Of a DNA stretch of 23,176 nt, positions 1-9,019 are shown piece after piece; the stretch's first letter is position 1; each line of letters starts with the position of its first letter. The DNA is from Candidatus Hydrogenedens terephthalaticus JGI OTU-1. GTDB taxonomy: Bacteria; Hydrogenedentota; Hydrogenedentia; Hydrogenedentales; Hydrogenedentaceae. The notes beneath the pieces were generated by a model. It was not told the DNA's origin. It did no database searches and worked only from the letters and a program-made list of their open reading frames with translations. The stretch covers positions 47,727-70,902 of the forward strand of contig AWNW01000011.1 of NCBI GenBank assembly GCA_000493945.1, given 5' to 3'. The translations under genes and the position numbers were made by a program.

Positions 1-1425
1 AGTTTCTTGACTGGGTGCAGGTGTAGTCTCAGTTATTGCTGATGGGGGTGGTTCTACTGTGGGAGGATTGATCACTTCTGTACTGGGAGCGGGAGTTTGT
101 GTTTGCTGTGCTATTAGAGTTGTCTCTGCAGGAGGAGTTGTTTCTTGTTTTTCTTTTTTCGAGAGAGGACGAACCGCAGAGACTAATTTCGCCAATCGCA
201 TACACCGTTCTTCTTTGGCTTCCTTTGAAACATTTTGTTCGATGATTTGCACCATCTTTGACATTTCATTTACATCTCCCAACGACGAGCAAATTAAGTC
301 AATGCCTACGCCTGTCATTTGCAAAGCGACATCCGCATAAGTTGCCGTTCCCTCTAAAGGATACTCTGCTATATCATCGGCGATAATAACGCCGTTATAT
401 CCCCATTTCCCGCGGATTAAACCATAAATAATTTTTTGAGATACAGAGGCAGGTAGATAGGGGTTCTCATCGTCTAACAGCGGAATGGATACATGTGATA
501 CTAAAAGTGCGGGCAGATTTTGATGAACTGCTTCGGAAAATGGGAATAGCCAGGTAGCTAATTGCGATATGGCTTGATTCATGTTTTCTTCGGCTTTATC
601 AACTTCCAGAGCCAAACATACTTTTCCATTTACCTCTTTTTTCACGGCGAGTGTTTTGCTGGGAAAGTTCTTTATTACAGGGACGACTTTTCCCTGCCAG
701 ATTCCCTGACAAAAAGATAAACCTACCCATTGTATCGCTTCTGTTGTATCACCGATATAATTTCCCTTTTCTGTTTCCGGAACTCGTCCTGCTACATAAA
801 TTTCTATCATAGGTCCGAATAACATAGAAATACCCCATTCGCGAATTTTTTGAGCATATAAATTGCCCGCTTCCACTATTTTTTGCGTATCTGTACTTGT
901 GTTAAAATCAGCAAGTTTAGGTATTTCTTGAAACTCAGACAAGGACTGCAAAAAAGGGATGTCAAGGTCCATAGCCAATAATGGCAAATCGGAAACACCA
1001 CTCTTTACTTTATCTTGAATGTTCTGTAATAGATTTAAAAATTTGCCTTTATCTGTATTTCCGGGTGATGGCTTTACAACTACCGCGAAAGGACGAATTT
1101 GATTCAGTAAATCTATTGTTGAATCAGAAAACTTGTCCTCATTCACAATATATATAAGAGGCGAGATTGTTTCCAAATCCGAGAGTAATTTTTGTTCCTC
1201 GTTCACCGGAGGAGGTGCTTCTTGTGTTTGTGGTTTCTCTTTGGGTAATTCAGCCGTTGGGCTTGTTAATGAAACCGCAGGAGGTGTTTCTTTCGGAGGA
1301 GGATTTAATTGGAAATATATATAGGACAGGGCAATTCCAACAAGCACGCCCAGAACAAAAATAAGCACACTACCGAAAGGAGATTGTTTCTTATACGCTT
1401 TTACATTTAAATCAATAACTTCCAC
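1..1425 (-). CDS. Membrane-anchored GH3-like glycosidase homologue, 3' end beyond window
   Basis: The frame is open from a GTG at 1425 to base 1, giving 475 residues without a stop, so the C-terminus is missing. GGAGG lies 8 bases before the GTG. Residues 1-15 are cytosolic, about 18-38 form one membrane segment, and a Pro/Glu-rich linker (41-78) leads to a domain resembling the N-terminal barrel of glycoside hydrolase family 3, the family of the peptidoglycan-recycling NagZ. The best match is LVSHVSIPLLD (308-318) followed by WGYNGVIIADDI (341-352), where D350 aligns with the family nucleophile. The usual KHFPGHG motif reads KNFPSKT (252-258), and the Asp-x-His acid/base loop after it is absent. 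The visible C-terminal part (420-475) is a Pro/Thr/Gln-rich tail. I infer an envelope protein facing the periplasm, possibly binding glycans rather than cutting them. The family call is firm at the fold level; activity is doubtful. Confidence 0.75.
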   Translation of the reverse strand, partial: MEVIDLNVKAYKKQSPFGSVLIFVLGVLVGIALSYIYFQLNPPPKETPPAVSLTSPTAELPKEKPQTQEAPPPVNEEQKLLSDLETISPLIYIVNEDKFSDSTIDLLNQIRPFAVVVKPSPGNTDKGKFLNLLQNIQDKVKSGVSDLPLLAMDLDIPFLQSLSEFQEIPKLADFNTSTDTQKIVEAGNLYAQKIREWGISMLFGPMIEIYVAGRVPETEKGNYIGDTTEAIQWVGLSFCQGIWQGKVVPVIKNFPSKTLAVKKEVNGKVCLALEVDKAEENMNQAISQLATWLFPFSEAVHQNLPALLVSHVSIPLLDDENPYLPASVSQKIIYGLIRGKWGYNGVIIADDIAEYPLEGTATYADVALQMTGVGIDLICSSLGDVNEMSKMVQIIEQNVSKEAKEERCMRLAKLVSAVRPLSKKEKQETTPPAETTLIAQQTQTPAPSTEVINPPTVEPPPSAITETTPAPSQET

Positions 1426-1523
1426 TTTTTTACCCTCCAGTGTTGGGTTTAACTATTATATTAAATCAACATTATAAGCATGATAAATGAGAATCCTATT
1501 CCATTTCAATAAAACGAACAACC

Positions 1524-1537
1524 GACTTTTAAAAGTC
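1524..1537. promoter_or_regulatory. 14-bp perfect palindrome between divergent genes
   Basis: GACTTTTAAAAGTC is a perfect dyad in the 223-bp gap between the divergent GH3-like gene and the reductase-like gene. It has outer partial symmetry, with AACGA to its left and TCGTT to its right. It could be an operator acting on both promoters. This is inferred from symmetry and position only; no regulator is encoded beside it. Confidence 0.3.
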
Positions 1538-1648
1538 TTATCGTTCCGAAAAATTATTTATGATATAGGTATAAAATTCATTTTTATTGCTGTTTATTGT
1601 TAAAATATATAGCCTTGAAAAGAAGTAAATGGATAAGAAACGAAAAAG

Positions 1649-3823
1649 ATGAAATCACCTCGTAAAACTAATAAGAAAACTTTTTTGTTTGATTTGTTTG
1701 GATTTCCCATTCTTCCTATATATGGGGCACTTCGTGTAAAGAAGAAGAATGGACATATTGAGCCGTTCAGTCTTCAAAAATTATCGGATTCGATTAGAAA
1801 AGCCCTTCAATCGGCGGGGGTTGAAGAAAATGGGCTGGATTACAGTCTTGCAACGGCTGTAAAAACTTATCTGCGGGAATGTCATGGACTTGAGGCTATT
1901 ATTTCTACCAGCGAGATCAATGCTGTAACCATTCAGGTGCTTCAAGAAATGGGGCAGACCCGAACAGTTCGTAATTATAAAGAATTTTCCCGACAGAAAC
2001 GCCTTCAACAACGACTTATTGCAAATGCTAAAGTTTCCTCCAGCCGTGTTAAGAAATCAACAGAAGAAACCTCTCATGATTCTCTCTCTCTCTTCCAACA
2101 AGATATGGATAGGGTTACAGAAGAGATAGAACATATTTTAGAACCGTTAAAATTGAAAAAGGAGATTCAGAAAAAAATTATTCAGCAGGTTTTAGAGATA
2201 CTTAATGGAATTCACTGTCAGCGTCCTTCCTCGGGCTTTCTTAGCGAATTATGTTCGATTTTGTTGAAGAAAGAAAAGATTGTAAGTTCTTATAAACATC
2301 CCGTAATCAATCTTACTACAAGCGATTGTATTGAAATTATAAAAAGTATCAATGCAAATGAAATAACACCTGTGGATACGGATATTCTTTTAGGCAAAAA
2401 AGTTAAAGAGCAGGTATCCCGTTCGTTAATATTTTCTTCGGATGTTATTGATGCCCATGATAATGGATTTATTTATATACATGCCATAGACCAACCTGAT
2501 AAATTATGGTCGCTTCATCAATCGGCACTTTTTTTATGGTTATATGGTAGGAAAAAGACTTCTTCTATTTGTAGTCCTCAGGACTTCTGGAATTTTCTTA
2601 AAAACACCTGTTCCCCATGGAAGGATTTTTTTGTGAATCCAATAACTTTCTGGGGATTTAATTGGGCTATTGCACCTCTATTAAAAGGACTGGAAGGAAA
2701 CGATTATAAAAACTGGCTATTCCAATGGGTGGAAGAGTGCGAACAAATGAGTGAAGAAAATTCGGGGATGCCGGTAATTTTTGATTGGGCTGTGACGGAG
2801 AAATGGGCAAATACTTATGCCTTTGGTAATCGAGGAAAAAATTTGGGGACGACCTATTCTGCCTATCAGCAGACGGCACAAGAGATGATGACAGATATTT
2901 TAGAATGTATCTGTAAAAGAGAAAAAAGTTTGTCCCTCTCACATCCTTTTGTGTGGCGGTTTAATCTTCCCTTACAAATTGCTCCATCCCATGTTTTTCT
3001 GCCTTTACTTGTTTCCTGTGTAGAAGATAAAGAAATACCAGTAACAGTTAACTTCACACCCCTCGATTCTACGGACATGTCTCCTCAAATTAGTCTCGGA
3101 GGGATTACCATAAATCTTGCACACCTTGCTTATAAAAATTCAACAGAAGATAGTTTTTATCCCGCTGTTTTTCAAACGATTCTGTTAGCGATTCGTGCTT
3201 GTGAAGAGATGTTGAATTTTCTATCCGGATATTATGGGGATGCTAATGGAAGTATCTGGAAGTCGCTGTTAGAACAAATTTACAGAACTCCCGGAGATAT
3301 CCCTTCTTTTACAGCATTTCCTTTCAATATATTTTTTAGTGGAATAAGAGAGGCTTTACAGATACTCAATGTTGATAAAGAAATGAATAATATTGAGATA
3401 TGGGCAGGAGCAGAAAATCTACTGAAAAAGATCAGGGGCATGGTATCAGGTTGCATTAAGGATAAGAATTTAAAAATCCGGTTAGGTTTAGAAACAAATC
3501 CAGATATTTTAAAAAAATTGGCTCAAAAAGATATGGATGAGTTATGCGACCTTTATGTTGTATTAAAGCGTGAAGAGCCTTTTCAATTTATTCCGCAGTA
3601 TGCGGAAGAAATCGCACCTCTTCTATTCTATCATCCAAAAGAACTTATTCCTCAATTTCAGGGGCTGTTCGGTACTACCCAACTGTTAGATATTCCTATT
3701 CAGACACATTTTTCCCCTCAACGCGTTTGGGATAGTCTGGTTCTTGGGGAAGTGATACAATTATTCGCTCAAACGAATAAAGAGAATACCCCCGTTTTAT
3801 TACGATTTTTACCCTCCGAATGA
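1649..3823 (+). CDS. ATP-cone protein resembling class III ribonucleotide reductase, without glycyl-radical domain
   Basis: This is a 724-residue protein. Residues about 27-116 form an ATP-cone (VKKKNGHIEPFSLQKLSDSI opening, TVRNYKEF close), the allosteric nucleotide-binding module of ribonucleotide reductases and NrdR. The rest follows the anaerobic NrdD barrel: HDNGFIYIHAIDQ (270-282) matches the family's H-x-x-G-x-I-H-I-H-D motif, and GGITINLAHLAYK (484-496) matches the G-V-V-T-I-N-L-P-R strand. NrdD activity needs a C-terminal glycyl radical loop (R-x-x-G-Y), a zinc site of four cysteines and a conserved Cys just after the HIHD motif. None is visible: the chain ends in LLRFLPSE, and the segment after 282 (DKLWSLHQSALFLW) has no Cys. 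The usual PFYTNS motif is also missing. I infer a catalytically dead paralogue, perhaps regulatory or nucleotide-sensing. The Shine-Dalgarno before the ATG is weak. No nrdG activase is nearby. Confidence 0.7.
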   Translation: MKSPRKTNKKTFLFDLFGFPILPIYGALRVKKKNGHIEPFSLQKLSDSIRKALQSAGVEENGLDYSLATAVKTYLRECHGLEAIISTSEINAVTIQVLQEMGQTRTVRNYKEFSRQKRLQQRLIANAKVSSSRVKKSTEETSHDSLSLFQQDMDRVTEEIEHILEPLKLKKEIQKKIIQQVLEILNGIHCQRPSSGFLSELCSILLKKEKIVSSYKHPVINLTTSDCIEIIKSINANEITPVDTDILLGKKVKEQVSRSLIFSSDVIDAHDNGFIYIHAIDQPDKLWSLHQSALFLWLYGRKKTSSICSPQDFWNFLKNTCSPWKDFFVNPITFWGFNWAIAPLLKGLEGNDYKNWLFQWVEECEQMSEENSGMPVIFDWAVTEKWANTYAFGNRGKNLGTTYSAYQQTAQEMMTDILECICKREKSLSLSHPFVWRFNLPLQIAPSHVFLPLLVSCVEDKEIPVTVNFTPLDSTDMSPQISLGGITINLAHLAYKNSTEDSFYPAVFQTILLAIRACEEMLNFLSGYYGDANGSIWKSLLEQIYRTPGDIPSFTAFPFNIFFSGIREALQILNVDKEMNNIEIWAGAENLLKKIRGMVSGCIKDKNLKIRLGLETNPDILKKLAQKDMDELCDLYVVLKREEPFQFIPQYAEEIAPLLFYHPKELIPQFQGLFGTTQLLDIPIQTHFSPQRVWDSLVLGEVIQLFAQTNKENTPVLLRFLPSE

Positions 3824-3944
3824 AGTCAGTATGTCTAACACGCAGGGCAATAAAGTGTTTACTTTCTTGATTTTTTATTTTCTGATATTCCATAATCATC
3901 TTCAGTTTTGGTTGAATCATCTGTTGCTGGATGTGTTTGTTCAT
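3696..3944 (-). CDS. Small ORF with consensus ribosome binding site, possibly a gene remnant
   Basis: An 82-residue frame starts at ATG 3944, with TAAGGAGGTG ending 6 bases before it, one of the best Shine-Dalgarno sequences in the window. A GTG at 3953 is in frame but lies inside that site. The first 40 residues (MNKHIQQQMIQPKLKMIMEY...) are basic and helical in character and lie in the intergenic space. The last 42 codons run antisense through the 3' end of the reductase-like gene (128-bp tail-to-tail overlap) and may be accidental. I do not recognise the protein. The start loosely recalls the N-terminal helix region of integrase-type transposases, which would make it a decayed remnant, but that is a guess. 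Confidence 0.3.
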   Translation of the reverse strand: MNKHIQQQMIQPKLKMIMEYQKIKNQESKHFIALRVRHTDFIRRVKIVIKRGYSLYSFERIIVSLPQEPDYPKRVEGKNVSE

Positions 3945-4210
3945 AGATAGCACCTCCTTAGTAGGTTATGGGTTTGGTATATAATACAATAAGTCAGGTG
4001 TTATCTATGTCCATAATTCTTCAAATAATGTATGAGTTTAATGTATAAATCTATAAATATTGACAACGCTTAAATATCCTATACTCTTAGTGGCAAAAGT
4101 ATAAAAAAATTAGCAACAACGGAGTAGGATTTTTAGACGGGACAAAAACCGGTACCAGAGGATTGAATTGCAAATTTATCAAACCCTTAATCTGGTGGGA
4201 ATAGATAAAT
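3824..4210. other. 387-bp AT-rich gap between reductase-like gene and ATPase gene
   Basis: The gap holds the 5' half of the small minus-strand ORF starting at 3944, its Shine-Dalgarno, and a possible plus-strand promoter at 4060-4087 for the ATPase gene. I see no tRNA, terminator with a T tract, or terminal inverted repeats of an insertion sequence. The rest is AT-rich sequence I cannot interpret. Confidence 0.5.
4060..4087 (+). promoter_or_regulatory. Possible sigma-70 promoter for the AAA ATPase gene
   Basis: A perfect -35 hexamer TTGACA (4060-4065) is followed after 16 bases by TACTCT (4082-4087), a weak -10. An overlapping TATACT gives a better -10 but too short a spacer (14). The implied leader to the ATG at 4211 is about 115 bases. 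Confidence 0.4.
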
Positions 4211-5665
4211 ATGGATGAAATAAAAATAATCATAGAAAATACAAAAGTTGATAAACAAGTAGTTGAAATTAAAATTAAAAATCCAATAACAGAAAAAAAA
4301 TATCCACAAAGGTTATTTTTTGTTTTGTTAAAAAAGTATGTGGATGATTTTTTAGCAATCGGTTCAGAGCCACGTATGGTAGGTATGGCAGGTTTAAGAG
4401 GAACAGGAAAAACAACACTGATGTGGCAAATAGCAGAATATATATTAAATAACCAACAAAATATTCCCATTTATTTTTTCAATGTGAACGACATTATTAC
4501 AGCCGGGTACAATCTGCACAAAGCGTTAAAAGTGTTTGAACAACACATTTTAAAAAAAAGTTTTCGAGAATTAGATACCCCCGTAGTGTTGCTTTTTGAT
4601 GAAGTTCACGATGATGAAAATTGGGCTCAATCGCTTAAAATATTATACGATGAAGCAAGAACTGCTTTTATATTATGTACAGGTTCCTCTGCACTACTTT
4701 TACAACAGACTGCTGATTTAGCTCGTCGAATGAAAATCGAACGAGTTTATCCTTTTCGTTTTATAGAGTTTATCACAGCAAAAAGTTTTCTCGAAAAAAA
4801 CTCAACAATTTACCCACAAAAAGGGCTTTCGAATAGTTTGAAACAGATTATCTTCTATAGTGATACACTAAATGACTTAAAAAATCAATTATTGCAAAAG
4901 AAAAGCCAGGTAATAGAATATTATCAAAATATACTTAGTTATTTTGGCAATAACACGGAAAATTTAATTTTGGAATACATTAAATATCATAATATCCCTG
5001 CTTTTTTAATGTATAGGGAAAAAACATTGATACTTGGTTCAATTCGTGACCTTTTTGCTCGTATTATTGACGAAGATATTCGAAAAATAAAGAAGGACAT
5101 AAACTTTAATATACCCTCTGATATTATTTCGAAATTGTTATTACAATTAGCAATTTCAGATGAGATCAATTTTGATGTTTTGTCTAACAAAAGTGGAATT
5201 AAGAAGGAAGAAATTGAAAATATATTGGATATACTGGATAAAGCCGAACTATTGATAATTATGAATACTTATGGAGGTGCAGAAACAAGAATTTGGAAAA
5301 ATAAGAAGATATTTTTTATGTCACCATCATTACGATTAGCACTATTGTCTATTATTTATGGACAGCGAGTGCCCGATAATTATATTTCTAAACTATACGA
5401 AGATATAGTTGCAATGTATCTTACCAAGACATTGCATCAAGGTCTTATTTCTGTTTATAAACAAAAAAATGAGCCAACTCCGGATTTTATGATTTCAACA
5501 ATGGAAAAACCGATTGCATTAGAAGTAGGAATCGGCAAGCAACAAACAAATCAATTTTCAAATATTGATTGTAGATATGGAATCTTAGTAAGCAATAATA
5601 TTGATGAAATATCAGTAGAAAGAAACTACCTTAAACTTCCTTTAGATTATTTTCTATTGCTTTAA
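4211..5665 (+). CDS. AAA ATPase with DUF4143-like C-terminal domain
   Basis: The 484-residue protein has a P-loop GLRGTGKTT (61-69), a Walker B strand VVLLFDEVH (125-133), a sensor-like CTGSSALLL (156-164) and then RRMKIERVYPFRFIEF, the usual lead-out of the AAA_14/DUF4143 family. The C-terminal part has a winged-helix-like middle, then TPDFMIS (423-429) and IALEVGIGK (435-443). That spacing resembles a PD-(D/E)xK core with D425, E438 and K443, as in the nuclease-like domain of this family. These ATPases are common, often strain-variable, and mostly of unknown role; toxin-antitoxin-like or mobile-element defence functions have been suggested. The gene stands alone, with large gaps on both sides. 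Its base and codon use (AAA, ATA, TTA rich) is clearly more AT-rich than the guaBA region, which suggests transfer. The ribosome site (GGTGGGAA) is rather far from the ATG. Confidence 0.8.
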   Translation: MDEIKIIIENTKVDKQVVEIKIKNPITEKKYPQRLFFVLLKKYVDDFLAIGSEPRMVGMAGLRGTGKTTLMWQIAEYILNNQQNIPIYFFNVNDIITAGYNLHKALKVFEQHILKKSFRELDTPVVLLFDEVHDDENWAQSLKILYDEARTAFILCTGSSALLLQQTADLARRMKIERVYPFRFIEFITAKSFLEKNSTIYPQKGLSNSLKQIIFYSDTLNDLKNQLLQKKSQVIEYYQNILSYFGNNTENLILEYIKYHNIPAFLMYREKTLILGSIRDLFARIIDEDIRKIKKDINFNIPSDIISKLLLQLAISDEINFDVLSNKSGIKKEEIENILDILDKAELLIIMNTYGGAETRIWKNKKIFFMSPSLRLALLSIIYGQRVPDNYISKLYEDIVAMYLTKTLHQGLISVYKQKNEPTPDFMISTMEKPIALEVGIGKQQTNQFSNIDCRYGILVSNNIDEISVERNYLKLPLDYFLLL

Positions 5666-5944
5666 ATTATATCTAATCAAAAATATATTAGACCTCTGAA
5701 CAAATAGGATTTTTAGTTTTTGAGGTAATCTGCAAAATTATAATATCATTTTTGGAGAGGAAAAATTGTTTTAGAGAGAAAAAAATCTTCTTATGATAAA
5801 TAAATGAGTTCTTTTTTATTGTTTTTTCTTTCTTCTATTTTATTTTTCCTCTAAACCCCATTTTTATTAGAATAGATGGAATCTTTATTCCGAGATATAA
5901 ATTATTTGTCGGCTGATCTGTTATGTAGGTCAAAAATTTGTTAT

Positions 5945-7492
5945 TTATTCCCATTCGATTGTTGCGGGGGGTTTTGAGGTGATGTCGGTTAGGACGCGGT
6001 TAATGCCTGAGACTTCATTGCAGATGCGGCTGGCGGTTCTTTGAAGGATATCGGGTGAGAAGCGGAACCAATCCGCAGTCATGGCATCTTCGGATGTAAC
6101 GGCACGAAGGACGCATACTTCTTTGTAAGTTCGTTCGTCACCTTGCACACCAACACTTTTAACGGGAAGTAAACAAACGAAAGCCTGCCATATTTGGTTA
6201 TATAAGCCGGCTCTCTGAATTTCTTCAATGAATATAGCGTCGGCTTCTCGTAGGGTATCCAATCTTTCCGCCGTTACTTCGCCGATGCAGCGAACGGCAA
6301 GACCGGGTCCCGGAAATGGATGGCGATGTATAATTTCATCCGGTATCCCTAATTGTTTGCCCACATCTCGGACCTCATCTTTGAATAATTCACGGAGCGG
6401 TTCTATTAATTGTAAATTCATCTTTTCAGGAAGTCCACCAACATTATGATGACTCTTGATGGTAGAAGAAGGACCTCCCGTAGCAGATACGGATTCGATA
6501 ACATCCGGGTATAATGTCCCCTGAGCAAGAAAAGATAGGTCTCCTAACTTTTTGGCTTCCTCTTCAAATATTTCAATGAATAACGAGCCGATAATTTTTC
6601 GCTTTTGTTCTGGGTCTGTTATTCCTTTAAGGGCGGATAGAAACCGTTCCTGTGCCTTAACACAATGTAGATTTATATGAAAATTATCGCGGAATACCTT
6701 TTCTACCATCTCGGGCTCACCTTTACGCAATAACCCGTTATCTACAAATACGCAATGCAGATTATCTCCGATAGCACGATGTAACAGCACCGCCGTAACG
6801 CTGGAATCAACACCTCCGCTAAGGGCACATAAGACTTTCTTCCCGTTGATTTTTTCACGCAATTCCTGAATCGTTTGCGTTATGAAATTGCCCATAGTCC
6901 ATGTTGAATCTGTCTGGCAGATAGTATGGACGAAGTTGGATATGATTTTTTGCCCTTCCGGTGTATGCACTACTTCTGGGTGAAACTGCACCCCATAAAA
7001 TCTCCGTTCTGGATTGCCAATTACCGCATAGGGGCAGTTTTCCGTTGCCCCCATCGTGATAAAACCGGGTGGAATTGCGGTTACCTGGTCACCATGGCTC
7101 ATCCAGACAGGTGTTTCTTTATGGACACCGTTTAGCAACTCTGAATTTCCTTTGTGTTTTAGATAGGCGATGCCATATTCTTTTTGGTGAGCGGGTTCTA
7201 CCTTTCCACCAAGCAGTTGAGCGAATATCTGAACGCCATAACAAATACCCAATATAGGAACCTGTAAATCAAAAATTTCCAATTTTGGCAAAGGAGCATG
7301 GGGTTGATGGACACTGGCAGGTCCACCACTTAATACAATGCCTGCTAAATTTGGGGTATTAATCTTTTCCAGAGGTACATTGTAAGGAAGGATAATACTG
7401 TAAACGCCCGCCTCTCGAATGCGTCGTGCTATGAGTTTGCTATATTGAGCGCCAAAGTCAAGAACAACAATAACAGGTCCTTTGTATTCCAT
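5945..7492 (-). CDS. guaA: GMP synthase (glutamine-hydrolysing)
   Basis: GuaA converts XMP, ATP and glutamine to GMP, the last step of guanine nucleotide synthesis in the cytosol. The 515 residues match the usual length. The N-terminal class I glutamine amidotransferase has the nucleophile C84 in GICYGVQ and the H171/E173 pair in QFHPEV. The ATP pyrophosphatase domain has the PP-loop LSGGVDSS (224-231). The C-terminal dimerisation domain contains HRHPFPGPGLAVR and ends in the family signature PPATIEWE, where most relatives have PPGTIEWE. It starts at ATG 7492, only 6 bases after the guaB stop, so the two are certainly one operon in the order guaB-guaA. No frameshift or missing residue is visible. 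Identification is essentially certain. Confidence 0.98.
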   Translation of the reverse strand: MEYKGPVIVVLDFGAQYSKLIARRIREAGVYSIILPYNVPLEKINTPNLAGIVLSGGPASVHQPHAPLPKLEIFDLQVPILGICYGVQIFAQLLGGKVEPAHQKEYGIAYLKHKGNSELLNGVHKETPVWMSHGDQVTAIPPGFITMGATENCPYAVIGNPERRFYGVQFHPEVVHTPEGQKIISNFVHTICQTDSTWTMGNFITQTIQELREKINGKKVLCALSGGVDSSVTAVLLHRAIGDNLHCVFVDNGLLRKGEPEMVEKVFRDNFHINLHCVKAQERFLSALKGITDPEQKRKIIGSLFIEIFEEEAKKLGDLSFLAQGTLYPDVIESVSATGGPSSTIKSHHNVGGLPEKMNLQLIEPLRELFKDEVRDVGKQLGIPDEIIHRHPFPGPGLAVRCIGEVTAERLDTLREADAIFIEEIQRAGLYNQIWQAFVCLLPVKSVGVQGDERTYKEVCVLRAVTSEDAMTADWFRFSPDILQRTASRICNEVSGINRVLTDITSKPPATIEWE

Positions 7493-7498
7493 AATGGG

Positions 7499-8971
7499 TT
7501 ACCTCGGTATCTGATAATTGGGGGCATCTTCTGTAATAGTTACATCATGCGGATGACTTTCTTTAATTCCTGCGGATGTAATTCGCACTAATTTTGTATT
7601 TTCTTGTAATGATTTTATATTGGGACAGCCGCAATAGCCCATTGCGGCACGAAGACCACCCACCAATTGATGAATTACATCTGCCAATGCACCGCGATAA
7701 GGAACACGTCCTTCAATTCCTTCTGGCACAAGTTTGGTTGGTTCCGTATCAAAATGCATATACCGTGTTTTGCTACCCTTTTGCATGGCTTTGATGGAAC
7801 CCATACCTCGAACCAACTTATAGGTTCTTCCTTCATATAGAATCCGTTCACCGGGACTTTCTTCTGTTCCAGCGAACAAACTACCTATCATCACGGTATC
7901 TGCACCTGCGGCGATGGCTTTGGCAATGTCGCCGGAGTATTTAACACCTCCATCGGAAATCACGGGGATATTTTTCGGTTTACACACACGCACCACATTT
8001 AACACTGCTGTTATCTGTGGCACGCCTACACCAGTAACTACACGGGTTGTGCATATTGCCCCGGGTCCTACTCCTACCTTGACGGCGTCTACGCCGGCAT
8101 CTATTAGTGCCATAGCCCCTTCACCTGTAACTACATTACCGGCGATAATCGGAATATGGGGATGTCGCTTTTTAACGGCTGCAACCATTTCAATGACAAG
8201 GGCAGAATGTCCATGAGCGGAATCAATGACAAGGACATCGGTACCGGCTTCGATCAATGCATCGGCTCGTTTTATTTCTTCCTCTCCCACACCAATTGCA
8301 GAGCCGACCCGTAGCCGACCCATATCATCAACGCAACGATTTGGGAAATCCCGTGCTTTAATAATATCCTTTACAGTGAGCAACCCAATAAGCCTTCCAC
8401 GGTCGTCTACCACAGGTAATTTTTCGATACGATGTTTATGTAAAATTCGTTTTGCCTCTTCTAAAGTAGTTCCCGGTGGCACTGTTACAATTCGTTCCTT
8501 AGGGGTCATTATTTCAGATATTTTTTTTGTGAAATCTTCTTCAAATCGTAAATCGCGGTTAGTAAGTATCCCGACTAAAATTCCTTTTTCATCTGTAATC
8601 GGGACACCGGAGATTCTGTATCGGGACATCAGGGATTCCGCATCGGCAAGTGTTTTATCGGGTGATAAAGTAAAAGGATGGGTAATTACACCGGATTGAG
8701 ACCTTTTTACACGGTCAACTTCCGTTGCCTGTTCCTCAATGGTTAAGTTTTTATGAATAATGCCGATACCCCCTTCTCTTGCAATGGCAATAGCGAGACG
8801 GGACTCCGTGACGGTGTCCATTGCCGCACTTATGATAGGAATATTTAACTTAATATTTCCAGCCAGTCTTGTGCTTACATCCGTATCACGGGGTAATACA
8901 GCCGAATAAGCAGGTTCTAATAATATATCGTCAAACGATAAACCTTCGGTAATCCGTTCCTCTTCTTGCAT
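7499..8971 (-). CDS. guaB: IMP dehydrogenase
   Basis: GuaB oxidises IMP to XMP with NAD+, the committed step of guanine nucleotide synthesis, and its product feeds GuaA encoded next to it. The frame is open to 9073, but the family start is MQEEERITEGLSFDDILLEP, so I place the start at ATG 8971 (490 residues, the normal size). The extra upstream codons overlap the promoter. Domain order is barrel, two CBS motifs (about residues 95-207, with ISGVPITDE and IEKLPVVDD), then barrel. The catalytic loop GPGAICTTR has C307; the usual Ser before Ile is Ala here. The phosphate site GGVKYSGDIAKAIAAGAD and the flap residues RGMGSIKAM are intact. The Shine-Dalgarno is weak (GGGAT about 10 bases upstream). 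A near-consensus promoter and leader hairpin lie just upstream. Confidence 0.97.
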   Translation of the reverse strand: MQEEERITEGLSFDDILLEPAYSAVLPRDTDVSTRLAGNIKLNIPIISAAMDTVTESRLAIAIAREGGIGIIHKNLTIEEQATEVDRVKRSQSGVITHPFTLSPDKTLADAESLMSRYRISGVPITDEKGILVGILTNRDLRFEEDFTKKISEIMTPKERIVTVPPGTTLEEAKRILHKHRIEKLPVVDDRGRLIGLLTVKDIIKARDFPNRCVDDMGRLRVGSAIGVGEEEIKRADALIEAGTDVLVIDSAHGHSALVIEMVAAVKKRHPHIPIIAGNVVTGEGAMALIDAGVDAVKVGVGPGAICTTRVVTGVGVPQITAVLNVVRVCKPKNIPVISDGGVKYSGDIAKAIAAGADTVMIGSLFAGTEESPGERILYEGRTYKLVRGMGSIKAMQKGSKTRYMHFDTEPTKLVPEGIEGRVPYRGALADVIHQLVGGLRAAMGYCGCPNIKSLQENTKLVRITSAGIKESHPHDVTITEDAPNYQIPR

Positions 8972-9019
8972 AGACAAATATCCCAATATGAAAATAAATA
9001 ATGGATTATATTTTTTGAC

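Noticed and set aside
4087..4470. 127-codon minus-strand frame across the start of the ATPase gene
   Set aside because: It runs antisense through the conserved P-loop region and has no recognisable features.
7914..8699. Long plus-strand open frames (100 and 157 codons) opposite guaB
   Set aside because: They are antisense shadows of a certain guaB gene, rich in Thr/Ser/Pro from complementary codons, with no ribosome site.
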